Shown: positions 9,096-16,907 of the stretch, in pieces
Numbering within the stretch: the stretch's first letter is position 1
How the letters are laid out: each line of letters begins with the position of its first letter
Source: Nakamurella leprariae
GTDB lineage: Bacteria; Actinomycetota; Actinomycetes; Mycobacteriales; Nakamurellaceae
NCBI RefSeq assembly: GCF_016918035.1
Contig: NZ_JAERWK010000003.1
Span: 1 to 64,000, forward strand
Reading direction: 5' to 3'
Length of the DNA: 64,000 nt
Program-made: the position numbers and the translations under genes
Notes under the pieces: model-generated
What the model saw: the letters and a program-made list of their open reading frames with translations, nothing else
Told to the model about the DNA's origin: nothing
The model's database searches: none

Positions 9096-9442
9096 CCGGC
9101 ACCGGCATCGATCCGGAGGTGCCGCCCAGCGGCACCGGATGCGTGGAGTGCCTGGGGGGCCAGGGCAGTGGGTGGTGGTTCCATCTGCGGCGCTGCGCCG
9201 AGTGCGGCCACGTCGGGTGCTGCGACAGCTCGCCGTCCCAGCACGCCAGCGCGCACTCGGCCGAGACCGGGCACCCGATCATCCAGAGTTTCGAGCCGGG
9301 CGAGGACTGGTTCTGGAGCTACCCGCAGGAGGGGTACGCCCGGGGCCCGGCGCTGGCGGCGCCGACCTCGCGCCCGGCCGACCAGCCGGCACCCGGGCCG
9401 GCCGGGGCGGTGCCGGCCGACTGGCAGCGGCACCTGCACTGA
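9092..9442 (+). CDS. UBP-type zinc finger protein
   Basis: This 116-residue protein carries a zf-UBP domain (residues about 15-75) with ordered Zn ligands Cys17, Cys20, Cys35, Cys38, Cys43, His51, His55 and His61, including CGHVGCCDSSPSQHASAHS. In eukaryotes the domain binds the free C-terminus of ubiquitin. Actinobacteria lack ubiquitin, so its role in bacteria is not established; binding of another Gly-Gly-ended protein tail is a possibility only. The C-terminal 40 residues are Pro/Ala-rich and probably disordered. The ATG overlaps the kinase stop by ATGA, showing translational coupling with the redox-signalling pair. Confidence 0.85.
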   Translation: MTGTGIDPEVPPSGTGCVECLGGQGSGWWFHLRRCAECGHVGCCDSSPSQHASAHSAETGHPIIQSFEPGEDWFWSYPQEGYARGPALAAPTSRPADQPAPGPAGAVPADWQRHLH

Positions 9443-9452
9443 GCCGGCCGAC

Positions 9453-10319
9453 TCAGGAGGAGGCGGCCACCACCTGCTCGACCGTGGTCGCCGGCCGTCC
9501 GGTGATCCGCTCGACGGTGTCCGTCACCAGCGCCAGCTCCCCGGCCGCGATGGCCGTGTAGGTCGACACCCAGGCGGCGATCTGCCAGTCCGGGGCACCG
9601 GAGCCGGCTCGAGAGGCGAACGCCTCGGCCACCGTCTCCGGCTGGTACCGGATGTCGCGTTCCGACGCCGCCGCGATGACGGCGGCCACCTCGGCGAGCG
9701 AGAGCGCCTGCGGGCCGGTCAGTTCCAACGTGGTCCCGGCGAACGCCGCTGGATCGGTCAGCACCGCGGTCGCCACGTCCGCGACGTCGTCCTGGGCCAC
9801 CGCGGCGACCCGGCCGTCGCCGGCCGGCCCGCGCAGCACCCCGTCATCGCCGATCATGCCGGGCAGGAAGTCCGCGTACAGGCTGTCCCGCAGGAAGGTG
9901 AACGGCAGTCCGCTGGCCCGGATGTGCTCCTCGGTGGCCCAGTGGTCGCGGGCCAGGGTGAACGTGGCGTCGGGCGCCGCGCCCAGGAACGACAGGTAGA
10001 CCAGGTGTCCGACGCCGGCGGCCACCGCGGCGTCGACGAAGCTGCGGTGCTGGTCGACCCGGTCCGGGGACTCGGAGGCGGAGACCATGAACACGGTCGG
10101 CACGCCGGTCAGGGTGTCGCGGACCGCGTCCGGACGGTCGTAGGGCGCCACGGCCACGTCCACCCTGGGCAGCTGCGGGGCGCGGGCGACGTCCCGGACC
10201 AGCAGTCGTTGCCGGGTCCCACGATCGGCGAGCCGGCGGGCGACCCGGCCGCCGAGTCGGCCCGTGGAGCCGGTGACGGCGATGGACGGTCGCGCGGCGG
10301 GAGCGGGCACGGCGCCCAT
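9453..10319 (-). CDS. NmrA-like / QorB-like NAD(P)-binding reductase
   Basis: This 288-residue atypical short-chain dehydrogenase has the N-terminal dinucleotide motif AVTGSTGRLGGRVARRL and the family segment GVGHLVYLSFLGA. The NmrA/QorB-type pattern continues with HWATEEHIRASGLPFTFLR and ends in a C-terminal helical part. It lacks the classical YxxxK, as many NmrA-like proteins do, so it may be a redox sensor or a quinone reductase. The ATG at 10319 has GGGAG just upstream; a GTG at 10343 in the same frame is the alternative. It is convergent with the UBP zinc-finger gene, with only 10 bases between the stops, and divergent from the NHLP peptide gene. Confidence 0.8.
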   Translation of the reverse strand: MGAVPAPAARPSIAVTGSTGRLGGRVARRLADRGTRQRLLVRDVARAPQLPRVDVAVAPYDRPDAVRDTLTGVPTVFMVSASESPDRVDQHRSFVDAAVAAGVGHLVYLSFLGAAPDATFTLARDHWATEEHIRASGLPFTFLRDSLYADFLPGMIGDDGVLRGPAGDGRVAAVAQDDVADVATAVLTDPAAFAGTTLELTGPQALSLAEVAAVIAAASERDIRYQPETVAEAFASRAGSGAPDWQIAAWVSTYTAIAAGELALVTDTVERITGRPATTVEQVVAASS

Positions 10320-10429
10320 GCTCCCATCCCGATGCCGTGACACATCGTCACCAATGAGTCACCTACAGTTGATCTCGATGGCGCCTGGTCATCGCGACCA
10401 CCAGCACCGATCCACTCGACGGGAGCGTC

Positions 10430-10810
10430 ATGAACAGCGATCCGAGCACCGTCCCGGGGAACACCGCCGCGCCCGGGGCGGCAGCGTTGCAGGAACTCCG
10501 TCGGCGGACCGCCGTCGACGCGGCGTACCGGGCCGAGGTCTTGGCCGATCCCCGCGCCGCGCTGCTGGCCGCCGGGGTCCCGGTGGCCGACGGCGTTCGC
10601 GTCCGGGTGGTCGAGGTCGCACCGCACCAGGTCGTGCTCCCGCTGCCGCCGGTGGTGTCCGACGACGTCGAACTGTCCGAGGACCTGCTGGCCGGGGCGT
10701 CCGGCGGCGCGACGCCGTTCTTCGCGCTCGGTGTCGCGTACGTCGGTCTGTTCGGCACCTGGGGGTACATGACGGTCACCGGGCAGGCCGCGCCGCTCGA
10801 GGGGGACTGA
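10430..10810 (+). CDS. Putative RiPP precursor with nitrile-hydratase-like (NHLP) leader
   Basis: This 126-residue protein looks like a ribosomal natural-product precursor. Residues 17-93 follow the NHLP leader pattern: a helical ALQELRRRTAVDAAYRAEVL start, LADPRAALLAAGV, a VRVRVVE strand, VVLPLPP, then an acidic ELSEDLLAGASGG ending in a double Gly at 92-93. The proposed 33-residue core (94-126) is hydrophobic and rich in Gly and aromatics (FFALGVAYVGLFGTWGYMT) with no Cys, so neither lanthionine nor disulfide chemistry can apply. The ATG at 10430 has GGGAG at a good distance. No radical-SAM, cyclase, YcaO, peptidase or exporter gene lies next to it. A shorter relative is at 46945-47118. Alternatively it is a leader-derived domain with another role. 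Confidence 0.75.
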   Translation: MNSDPSTVPGNTAAPGAAALQELRRRTAVDAAYRAEVLADPRAALLAAGVPVADGVRVRVVEVAPHQVVLPLPPVVSDDVELSEDLLAGASGGATPFFALGVAYVGLFGTWGYMTVTGQAAPLEGD

Positions 10811-10834
10811 ACCGCCGGAACCCCCGGCACGACG

Positions 10835-10880
10835 CCGCACGCGGCCACCGGCATGGAGGAGTGCCGGTCGCCGCGTGCGG
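10835..10880. terminator. Bidirectional terminator between NHLP peptide and GH16 genes
   Basis: Arms CCGCACGCGG (10835-10844) and CCGCGTGCGG (10871-10880) pair perfectly. The interior CACCGGCA/TGCCGGT can extend the stem. It lies 25 bases after the NHLP stop and 22 bases after the GH16 stop on the other strand, so it can serve both. Confidence 0.7.
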
Positions 10881-10901
10881 TGGTCGAGCCGCGAGCTCAG
10901 C

Positions 10902-12374
10902 TCACGGGTTGTAGCTGTAGACCGTCGCCCAGTCGATCTGGACCTTGCCGGAGACGGTGAGGTTCGGGTTGCTGGTGGTCTCCGTCTGCAGGACCCAGTG
11001 CATCGGGTTCTGCGGGACGTTGGTCGTCTGGTTCAGCAGCGTCTCGCCGTCCAGGATCAGCTTGACCGCCTTCGGGGTCCACTCGATGGTCGCGATGTGC
11101 CAGTCGGTGAAGCCGGTGTAGGTGTTCACCCAGCCGCAGTTGTTGGCCGGGTTGCCGGGGCAGTGGTTGAAGCCCCACATGTTGCCGTTGAGCTCGCCCT
11201 CCGGGAAGTCGATCTCACCCTCGTTCCAGTTGCCACTGGTCGGCCAGAGCAGCCACGCGGTCTTGTAGCCCTGCAGCGCGTCGGCGCGGAACCGGACACT
11301 GAACTTGCCGTACTTCTGTCCGCCCCAGGCCCCGGACACCAGCGGCACCGGTGCCGACACCTGCGGCTTGCCGTTCATGGACCTGAGGTTGATGTCCAGC
11401 ACGCCGTTGCTGGTCGAGATGATGTCGTCGTTGTAGCGACCGTTGCCGGTGGTGTCGTTGAAACCGTCGTAGGTCGTCCACTTGTCGGCGTACGGGCCGG
11501 GGAAGCCGCCCTGGGCCACGTCGGTGGTGAAGTCCTCGGTGAACACCTGCTTCCAGCCCGGCTGATCACCGATCGGCAGCGAGGTGTTGGCCTTGACCGC
11601 CTCGGCCACCTTCGGATCCGCGACGCGGAAGCCCTTCTTCGAGCCGATGTCGGTCCACGTGTTGCCGACCTTGATGCACGGCCAGTACGAGTAGCTGCCC
11701 GGGGTGTAGCTCTTGGTCTTGCTGACCACCTTGCCGGCGGCGTTGACGGCACCGGAGTCGAAGGCGAAGTCGGCGTTCAAGCCCGCCTCGTCACGGGCGC
11801 AGAATCCGACCGACTGGGCGGTGACCGGGTTGCTGGCGGTGAACTTCGCCGACACGGTGACCGAGGTGCCGTCGACCTTGGCGGTGAGATCGGTCACGCC
11901 GTAGTTGGTTCCGGCCGGCGCCGCGGCCGGCGGTGCGGGTGGGCTCACGGTGAAGCTCTGCTTGGGACCCAGGTCGGTCCAGGTGCCGTTGACCTTCAGG
12001 CACGGCCAGTAGGTGTAGGTGCCGTAGTTCATGGTCTTGGTCTTGGTGACCACGCGTCCCGCCGAGGTGACGGCGCCGGAGTCGAATGCGAAGTCCGCGC
12101 CGCCGCCGTTGGAGGTCCGGGCACAGACGCCGACGTACTGCGCGGTCACCGAGGCGCTCGAGGCGATCTTGGCCGTCGCTGTCACCGAGGTGCCGGTCAC
12201 CTTGGCCGAGACCGCGGTCGCGGTGTAGGACGTCGCCGCGCTCGCGGCGGGAGCCGTTGCCAGCGCTGCCGTTCCGAGCAGTGCAGCGGTCGCGGTCAGC
12301 ACCCCGAACCGAGAGAGGGCGCTGCGGAGACGACGTCGCTCGGTGGGAGCGGTGCGTGGACGGGTGCGGGACAT
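10902..12374 (-). CDS. Secreted glycoside hydrolase family 16 (beta-glucanase type) with tandem N-terminal domains
   Basis: This 490-residue secreted enzyme should cleave beta-1,3 or mixed-linkage glucans or galactans. An Arg-rich signal peptide ends near APAASA at residue 47. Two homologous domains of about 95 residues follow (about 49-145 and 155-255). Each has the order VTGTSVT/VDGTSVT, VCAR/FCAR, ADFAFDSGAV, YWPC[LI]K and WTD[LI]G, with two conserved Cys. The catalytic GH16 domain (about 270-490) carries EGEIDFPEGE, which holds the E-x-D-x-x-E nucleophile and acid/base. The duplicated modules are probably carbohydrate or wall binding (inference). The start ATG at 12374 gives a complete signal. 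It is monocistronic with a terminator at 10835-10880. Confidence 0.9.
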   Translation of the reverse strand: MSRTRPRTAPTERRRLRSALSRFGVLTATAALLGTAALATAPAASAATSYTATAVSAKVTGTSVTATAKIASSASVTAQYVGVCARTSNGGGADFAFDSGAVTSAGRVVTKTKTMNYGTYTYWPCLKVNGTWTDLGPKQSFTVSPPAPPAAAPAGTNYGVTDLTAKVDGTSVTVSAKFTASNPVTAQSVGFCARDEAGLNADFAFDSGAVNAAGKVVSKTKSYTPGSYSYWPCIKVGNTWTDIGSKKGFRVADPKVAEAVKANTSLPIGDQPGWKQVFTEDFTTDVAQGGFPGPYADKWTTYDGFNDTTGNGRYNDDIISTSNGVLDINLRSMNGKPQVSAPVPLVSGAWGGQKYGKFSVRFRADALQGYKTAWLLWPTSGNWNEGEIDFPEGELNGNMWGFNHCPGNPANNCGWVNTYTGFTDWHIATIEWTPKAVKLILDGETLLNQTTNVPQNPMHWVLQTETTSNPNLTVSGKVQIDWATVYSYNP

Positions 12375-12985
12375 GGTGGGTCACCTCTGGGTTCGGTGGT
12401 CCGGACAGGCATGGGACGGCACAGCGGGGGAGTCGACGGCACGGCGACGGCAGGGGTCGACGCGCCAGGAAGCCCGGACGGATCAGCGCGACGTCGGTCG
12501 GACGCCGTCCGGGAACAGCCGGCCGCGAAGGGCCGGGTACGGTGTCACGGCTGCCAGGAGCCGGTGTGCGCGACCGTCAGGCGGTCACGGGGTGGGCGGG
12601 CCGGTCGGTCCATCGGTGGCGATGCATCCGTGAGGGACCTCGGCTGTCCGCCGAACTGCCGATCAGAGGTCTGCGGTGCGAACATCGGGAGAACCCCGAC
12701 CACCGGTCCAACACTCTCTGTCTCGGCTACGGAACCGAGCGTAGCAGTGGGTCGAGCCGAGCTCAACGCATCCGGGGGAGGTCCACCGGATCGGACGGCC
12801 CGTCCTCCCATCCGGGGCACCCCTGCGACCACGGTCGGTCAGGATCCGCGCCGTCCTGGTCCCGACCGGCGGAACGGCATCCTGGTCGGGAGCGGACCCG
12901 ATCGCGGACCGTTCCCGGCCGCAGACGCTCGCACGCCGGTCCCACCGGCCTGGGCAGCGGTGCCGTGGGCTGGCAGGATCCGGGT
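12375..12985. other. Divergent intergenic region, 611 bases
   Basis: The region between the GH16 gene and the AraC-type gene must hold both promoters. Frames are open on both strands because of base composition, but their translations show no domain-like segments. No recognisable gene, RNA or repeat was found. Confidence 0.4.
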
Positions 12986-13435
12986 GTGACCAGTTCGCCC
13001 GGTGCGTCGCCCCACCTGCAGGACCTGGCGCGGTTGCGCCGGGTCCGGGACCGCATCGATCGCGAGTACGCCCAGCCGTTGGACGTCGAGGCGTTGGCCG
13101 GCGGCGTCCACCTGTCGGCCGGGCACCTGAGCCGCGAGTTCCGCCGGGCCTACGGTGAATCGCCGTACGCCTACCTGATGACCCGGCGCATCGAGCGGGC
13201 GATGGCGCTGCTGCGGCGCGGCGACCTCAGTGTCACCGAGGTGTGCTTCGCCGTCGGCTGCTCCTCGCTCGGAACGTTCAGCACCCGCTTCACCGAACTG
13301 GTCGGTGTGCCGCCGAGCGTCTACCGGCAGCAGGCGGCGCAGGCCACCGCCGGCATGCCGTCCTGCGTGGTCAGCCAGGTGACCCGACCGGTCAGGAATC
13401 GAGAAGCGCCCGTCCGGGCGCCGCACCTAGCGTGA
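12986..13435 (+). CDS. Small AraC-family transcriptional regulator
   Basis: This 149-residue regulator consists of little more than the AraC DNA-binding domain (residues about 10-110). The first HTH reads LDVEALAGGVHLSAGHLSREFRRAYGESP. The second HTH includes LSVTEVCFAVGCSSLGTFSTRFTELVGVPPSVYR, the family signature. There is no N-terminal ligand domain; the C-terminal 40 residues are unlike known sensors. The GTG at 12986 was chosen because it just precedes the conserved domain. The VOC gene starts 4 bases after its stop, so regulator and VOC protein form an operon. Stand-alone AraC domains paired with VOC proteins are common in actinobacteria. Confidence 0.85.
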   Translation: MTSSPGASPHLQDLARLRRVRDRIDREYAQPLDVEALAGGVHLSAGHLSREFRRAYGESPYAYLMTRRIERAMALLRRGDLSVTEVCFAVGCSSLGTFSTRFTELVGVPPSVYRQQAAQATAGMPSCVVSQVTRPVRNREAPVRAPHLA

Positions 13436-13439
13436 TCGC

Positions 13440-13868
13440 ATGACCAGTCACAGCGGCACCGCCGCCGCCATCACCATCGCCCAGACGTTCCTGCCGCACA
13501 GCGATCCCGAGGCCTCGCTGGCCTTCTACCGCGACACCCTGGGCTTCGAGGTCCGCCTGGACGTCGGCTACGAGGGCATGCGGTGGATCACTGTGGGGCC
13601 CGTCGGGCAGCCCATGTCGATCGTCCTGCACCCACCGGCCGTCGATCCGGGTGTCACCGACGAGGAACGCCGGGTCATCACCGCGATGATGGCCAAGGGC
13701 ACCTACGCCAGCATCATCCTGGCCACCAAGGACCTTGAGAGCACCTTCGAGCGGGTGCAGGCCGGGGACGGCGAGGTCGTGCAGGAGCCGACGGATCAGC
13801 CGTACGGCATCAGGGATTGCGCCGTGCGTGACCCCGCGGGCAACCTGATCCGGATCCAGCAGTCCTGA
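13440..13868 (+). CDS. VOC-family (glyoxalase/bleomycin-resistance fold) protein
   Basis: This 142-residue single-module VOC protein has the usual opening FLPHSDPEASLAFYRDTLGFEV, a central hydrophobic strand MSIVLHPP and the closing VRDPAGNLIRIQQ with the metal-site Glu replaced by Gln in the IRIQQ end. It may isomerise, bind or sequester a small electrophile or drug. The exact substrate cannot be read from sequence. It is 4 bases behind the AraC-type gene and ahead of a strong terminator. Confidence 0.85.
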   Translation: MTSHSGTAAAITIAQTFLPHSDPEASLAFYRDTLGFEVRLDVGYEGMRWITVGPVGQPMSIVLHPPAVDPGVTDEERRVITAMMAKGTYASIILATKDLESTFERVQAGDGEVVQEPTDQPYGIRDCAVRDPAGNLIRIQQS

Positions 13869-13880
13869 CCGCGCCCGTCT

Positions 13881-13915
13881 GGACCGAACAGTTCCGTCCG
13901 GACCGAACAGTTCCG
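13881..13915. repeat. Tandem direct repeat of a 16-bp dyad
   Basis: GGACCGAACAGTTCCG occurs at 13881-13896 and again at 13900-13915, giving a 19-base period. Each copy contains the palindrome GAACAGTTC. Two in-phase copies about two helix turns apart suggest a cooperative operator. It lies between the VOC stop and the UvrA-like gene. The AraC-type protein encoded just upstream is an obvious candidate binder, though AraC sites are usually direct repeats without internal symmetry. Confidence 0.5.
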
Positions 13916-13953
13916 GCCGACCGGGCAGTCTGCAGGAGGGCACGCACACCACC

Positions 13954-13985
13954 GAGCGCCGGACCGGATCCCCGGTCCGGCGCTC
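13954..13985 (+). terminator. Strong hairpin terminator after AraC-VOC operon
   Basis: A perfect 14-bp stem (GAGCGCCGGACCGG 13954-13967; CCGGTCCGGCGCTC 13972-13985) with a 4-base loop lies 86 bases after the VOC stop and 43 bases before the UvrA-like start. Confidence 0.8.
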
Positions 13986-14028
13986 AGCGCAGCCCGGGCC
14001 GTGCGGTCCGGAGGAGACGGAGTTCGGC

Positions 14029-16425
14029 ATGAGCACGGCAGCCCGGTCCCGCAGTGGCAGCGATCCCGACGTGGCGCACGCCGCCGACGGACACGACCTC
14101 ATCCGGGTGCACGGCGCCCGGGAGAACAACCTCAAGGACGTCACCGTCGAACTGCCCAAGCGGCGGTTGACCGTCTTCACCGGGGTGTCCGGCTCGGGCA
14201 AGAGCTCGCTGGTCTTCGGCACCATCGCCGCGGAGTCGCAGCGGCTGATCAATGAGACCTACAGCGCGTTCGTCCAGGGCTTCATGCCGAGCCGGTCGCG
14301 CCCGGACGTCGACGTGCTCGAGGGGCTGACCACGGCGATCATCGTCGACCAGGAGCGGATGGGCGCCGATCCGCGGTCCACGGTGGGCACCGCCACCGAC
14401 GCCAACGCGATGCTGCGCATCCTGTTCAGCCGCCTCGGCACCCCGCACATCGGTCCACCGCAGGCGTTCTCGTTCAACGTCGCCTCGATGAGCGGCGCCG
14501 GGGCGGTGACGACCGAGAAGGCCGGCCAGACCACCAAGGAGCGGCGCGAGTTCAGTGTCCTGGGTGGCATGTGCTCCCGGTGCGAGGGGCGCGGGTCGGT
14601 CAACGACATCGACCTGACCGAGCTGTACGACGAGACCAAGAGCCTCAACGAGGGCGCCATCACCATCCCCGGGTACAGCATGGACGGCTGGTACGGCCGC
14701 ATTTTCCGGCAGTCCGGCTTCTTCGACCCGGACAAACCGATCAAGCGGTTCACCAAGAAGGAACTGCACGACCTGCTCCACAAGGAGCCGACCAAGATCA
14801 AGGTCGAGGGCATCAACCTGACCTACACCGGACTCATCCCGTCCATCCAGAAGTCGTTCCTCTCCAAGGACATCGACGCGCTGCAGCCGCACATCCGCGC
14901 CTTCGTCGAGCGGGTGGCCACCTTCACCACCTGCCCGGACTGCGACGGCACCCGACTGGCCGAGCCGGCGCGGTCCTCCAAGATCAAGGGCATCAGCATC
15001 GCCGACGCCTGCGCCATGCAGATCAGCGACCTGGCCGAATGGGTGCGCGGCCTGCGGCAGCCATCGGTGGCGCCGCTGCTGACCGCGCTGCAGGAGACGC
15101 TCGACTCGTTCGTCGGCATCGGACTCGGTTACCTCGCGCTGGACCGCGCCTCCGGCACCCTCTCCGGCGGCGAGGCCCAGCGCACCAAGCTCATCCGTCA
15201 TCTCGGGTCCGCGCTCACCGACATCACCTACGTGTTCGACGAGCCGACCATCGGCCTGCACCCGCACGACATCCAGCGCATGAACGACCTGCTGCGGCAA
15301 CTGCGCGACAAGGGCAACACGGTGCTGGTGGTCGAGCACAAGCCGGAGGCCATCGCGATCGCCGACCACGTGGTCGATCTCGGGCCGGGCGCCGGCCCCG
15401 CCGGGGGTGAGGTGGTGTTCGAGGGCACCGTCGACGAGCTCCGGGCCAGCGGCACCCTCACCGGCCGGCACCTGGACGACCGCGCCCGGCTCAAGGAATC
15501 GGTGCGCACCTCCTCGGGTGCCCTGGAGGTGCGCGGCGCCGCCGCCCACAACCTGCAGTCGGTCGACGTGGACATCCCGCTGGGGGTGCTGGTCGTGGTG
15601 ACCGGGGTGGCCGGATCGGGCAAGAGCTCGCTCATCCACGGATCGGTGGCCGAGCGGGACGGCGTCGTCGTGGTCGACCAGACTGCCATCCGCGGGTCCC
15701 GGCGAAGCAACCCGGCGACGTACACCGGACTGCTGGAACCCATCCGCAAGGCGTTCGCCAAGGCCAACGGCGTGAAGCCGGCCCTGTTCAGCGCCAACTC
15801 CGAGGGTGCCTGCCCGAACTGCAACGGCGCGGGGGTCATCTACACCGACCTGGGCATGATGGCCGGGGTCGCCACCACCTGCGAGGTCTGCGAAGGACGG
15901 CGGTTCCAGGCCGAGGTGCTGGAATACACCTTCGGCGGCCGGAACATCGCCGAGGTGCTGGGTATGTCGGTCCGTGACGCCGGGGCGTTCTTCGCCGCCG
16001 GCGACGCGAAGACCCCGGCCGCGCACAGGATCCTGGACCGGCTGGTCGACGTCGGTCTGGGCTACGTGAGTCTCGGCCAGCCCCTCACCACGCTGTCCGG
16101 GGGCGAGCGGCAGCGGCTCAAGCTGGCCGTGCAGATGGGGGAGCAGGGCGGGGTCTACGTGCTCGACGAGCCGACCTCCGGCCTGCACCTGGCCGATGTC
16201 GAGCAGCTGCTGGCCCTGCTGGACCGGCTGGTCGACGCCGGCAAGTCGGTGATCGTGATCGAGCACCACCAGGCCGTCATGGCACACGCCGACTGGATCA
16301 TCGATCTGGGTCCGGGGGCCGGGCACGACGGTGGACGGGTGGTGTTCGAGGGCACCCCGGCCGAGCTGGTGGCCGACCGCAGCACGCTCACCGGGCAGCA
16401 CCTGGCCGAGTACATCGCCCACTGA
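14029..16425 (+). CDS. UvrA-like ABC ATPase (UvrA2 / drug-resistance type)
   Basis: This 798-residue protein has two ABC ATPase modules of the UvrA superfamily. Module 1 has Walker A TGVSGSGKSSLVFGT, a zinc-finger CSRCEGRGSV...CPDCDG pattern, the signature LSGGEAQR and Walker B YVFDEPTIGLHPHD. Module 2 has TGVAGSGKSSLIHGS, a Cys cluster CPNCNGAG...CEVC, LSGGERQR and YVLDEPTSGLH. Housekeeping UvrA is about 950 residues; this version is shorter, as in the UvrA2/DrrC-like group linked to resistance against DNA-binding drugs. It probably acts as a soluble DNA-damage or drug-DNA sensor. It is preceded by a terminator and a repeated dyad, so it has its own promoter. A housekeeping uvrA is expected elsewhere. 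Confidence 0.88.
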   Translation: MSTAARSRSGSDPDVAHAADGHDLIRVHGARENNLKDVTVELPKRRLTVFTGVSGSGKSSLVFGTIAAESQRLINETYSAFVQGFMPSRSRPDVDVLEGLTTAIIVDQERMGADPRSTVGTATDANAMLRILFSRLGTPHIGPPQAFSFNVASMSGAGAVTTEKAGQTTKERREFSVLGGMCSRCEGRGSVNDIDLTELYDETKSLNEGAITIPGYSMDGWYGRIFRQSGFFDPDKPIKRFTKKELHDLLHKEPTKIKVEGINLTYTGLIPSIQKSFLSKDIDALQPHIRAFVERVATFTTCPDCDGTRLAEPARSSKIKGISIADACAMQISDLAEWVRGLRQPSVAPLLTALQETLDSFVGIGLGYLALDRASGTLSGGEAQRTKLIRHLGSALTDITYVFDEPTIGLHPHDIQRMNDLLRQLRDKGNTVLVVEHKPEAIAIADHVVDLGPGAGPAGGEVVFEGTVDELRASGTLTGRHLDDRARLKESVRTSSGALEVRGAAAHNLQSVDVDIPLGVLVVVTGVAGSGKSSLIHGSVAERDGVVVVDQTAIRGSRRSNPATYTGLLEPIRKAFAKANGVKPALFSANSEGACPNCNGAGVIYTDLGMMAGVATTCEVCEGRRFQAEVLEYTFGGRNIAEVLGMSVRDAGAFFAAGDAKTPAAHRILDRLVDVGLGYVSLGQPLTTLSGGERQRLKLAVQMGEQGGVYVLDEPTSGLHLADVEQLLALLDRLVDAGKSVIVIEHHQAVMAHADWIIDLGPGAGHDGGRVVFEGTPAELVADRSTLTGQHLAEYIAH

Positions 16426-16497
16426 TCCGTCGCTCGTGAGCGACTCGCCCGGAAGCACCATCCAGCAGGGCGCCCGTGGGTGCGGCAGCATGCCCGC

Positions 16498-16887
16498 ATG
16501 ACCGCTGCCGTGCAGCTCGTGCACCCCACCTGGGCGTCCCGGGCCCACGGGCCGTGGCCGGCCATCCGCAAGGACCGCACCGGTCCGGTGGGTTCCTGGC
16601 GGTCGTTCGGCTCGACCGGCTCGCTGCTGTCCATCGGGTCGGTCGGGTCGATCCTGTCGATCGGATCCAGCGGCTCCGTGCTCTCGATCGGTTCCGCCGG
16701 CTCGGTGCTGTCGATCGGTTCCGCCGGCTCGGTGCTGTCCATCGGCTCGTGGTGCTCGATCCTGTCGATCGGGTCGGCGTGTTCGATCGGTTCGATCGGC
16801 TCGTGGTGCTCGATCGGCGCCGTGGGCGCGGCCTACCGTTCGGTGCAGAGCCGGACCGCGGCGCTGCTGGCGTCGGTGCGCCACTGA
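16498..16887 (+). CDS. Nonapeptide-repeat protein of unknown function
   Basis: I do not recognise a named function. The 129-residue protein has a 37-residue basic N-terminal part (MTAAVQLVHPTWASR...). Eight consecutive nonapeptide repeats follow (residues 38-109) of the form G-S-x-[GC]-S-[IVL]-[LG]-S-I, then a 20-residue helical tail. Ser, Gly and Ile/Val/Leu alternate at fixed positions, so the repeat could form a solenoid or beta-roll with a stacked hydrophobic core. The last three units carry Cys at the fourth position. Codons vary between units, which argues for selection on the protein. The ATG at 16498 is preferred over an in-frame GTG further up. The gene sits 72 bases after the UvrA-like gene and 20 bases before the aminotransferase gene. 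Confidence 0.6.
   Translation: MTAAVQLVHPTWASRAHGPWPAIRKDRTGPVGSWRSFGSTGSLLSIGSVGSILSIGSSGSVLSIGSAGSVLSIGSAGSVLSIGSWCSILSIGSACSIGSIGSWCSIGAVGAAYRSVQSRTAALLASVRH
16609..16824 (+). repeat. Eight 27-base repeats encoding the nonapeptide units
   Basis: Each unit is 27 bases and encodes G-S-x-[GC]-S-x-[LG]-S-I. Units 4 and 5 are almost identical at DNA level (TCGATCGGTTCCGCCGGCTC). The array is in frame throughout and there are no spacers, so it is a coding repeat and not a CRISPR. Confidence 0.85.
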
Positions 16888-16907
16888 CCGCCTGTCAGAC
16901 TCCTGGG

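Noticed and set aside
12375..12985. Possible small genes in the 611-base gap
   Set aside because: Open frames on both strands lack ribosome sites and domain-like translation.
16609..16824. Regular 27-base repeats as a CRISPR array
   Set aside because: Repeats are contiguous without spacers, diverge at codon wobble positions and keep one reading frame; no cas genes are present.
13984..16884. Minus-strand frame of 966 codons opposite the UvrA-like gene
   Set aside because: It is a shadow of a well-supported ATPase gene. The repetitive DRTDR-type part simply mirrors the nonapeptide repeats.
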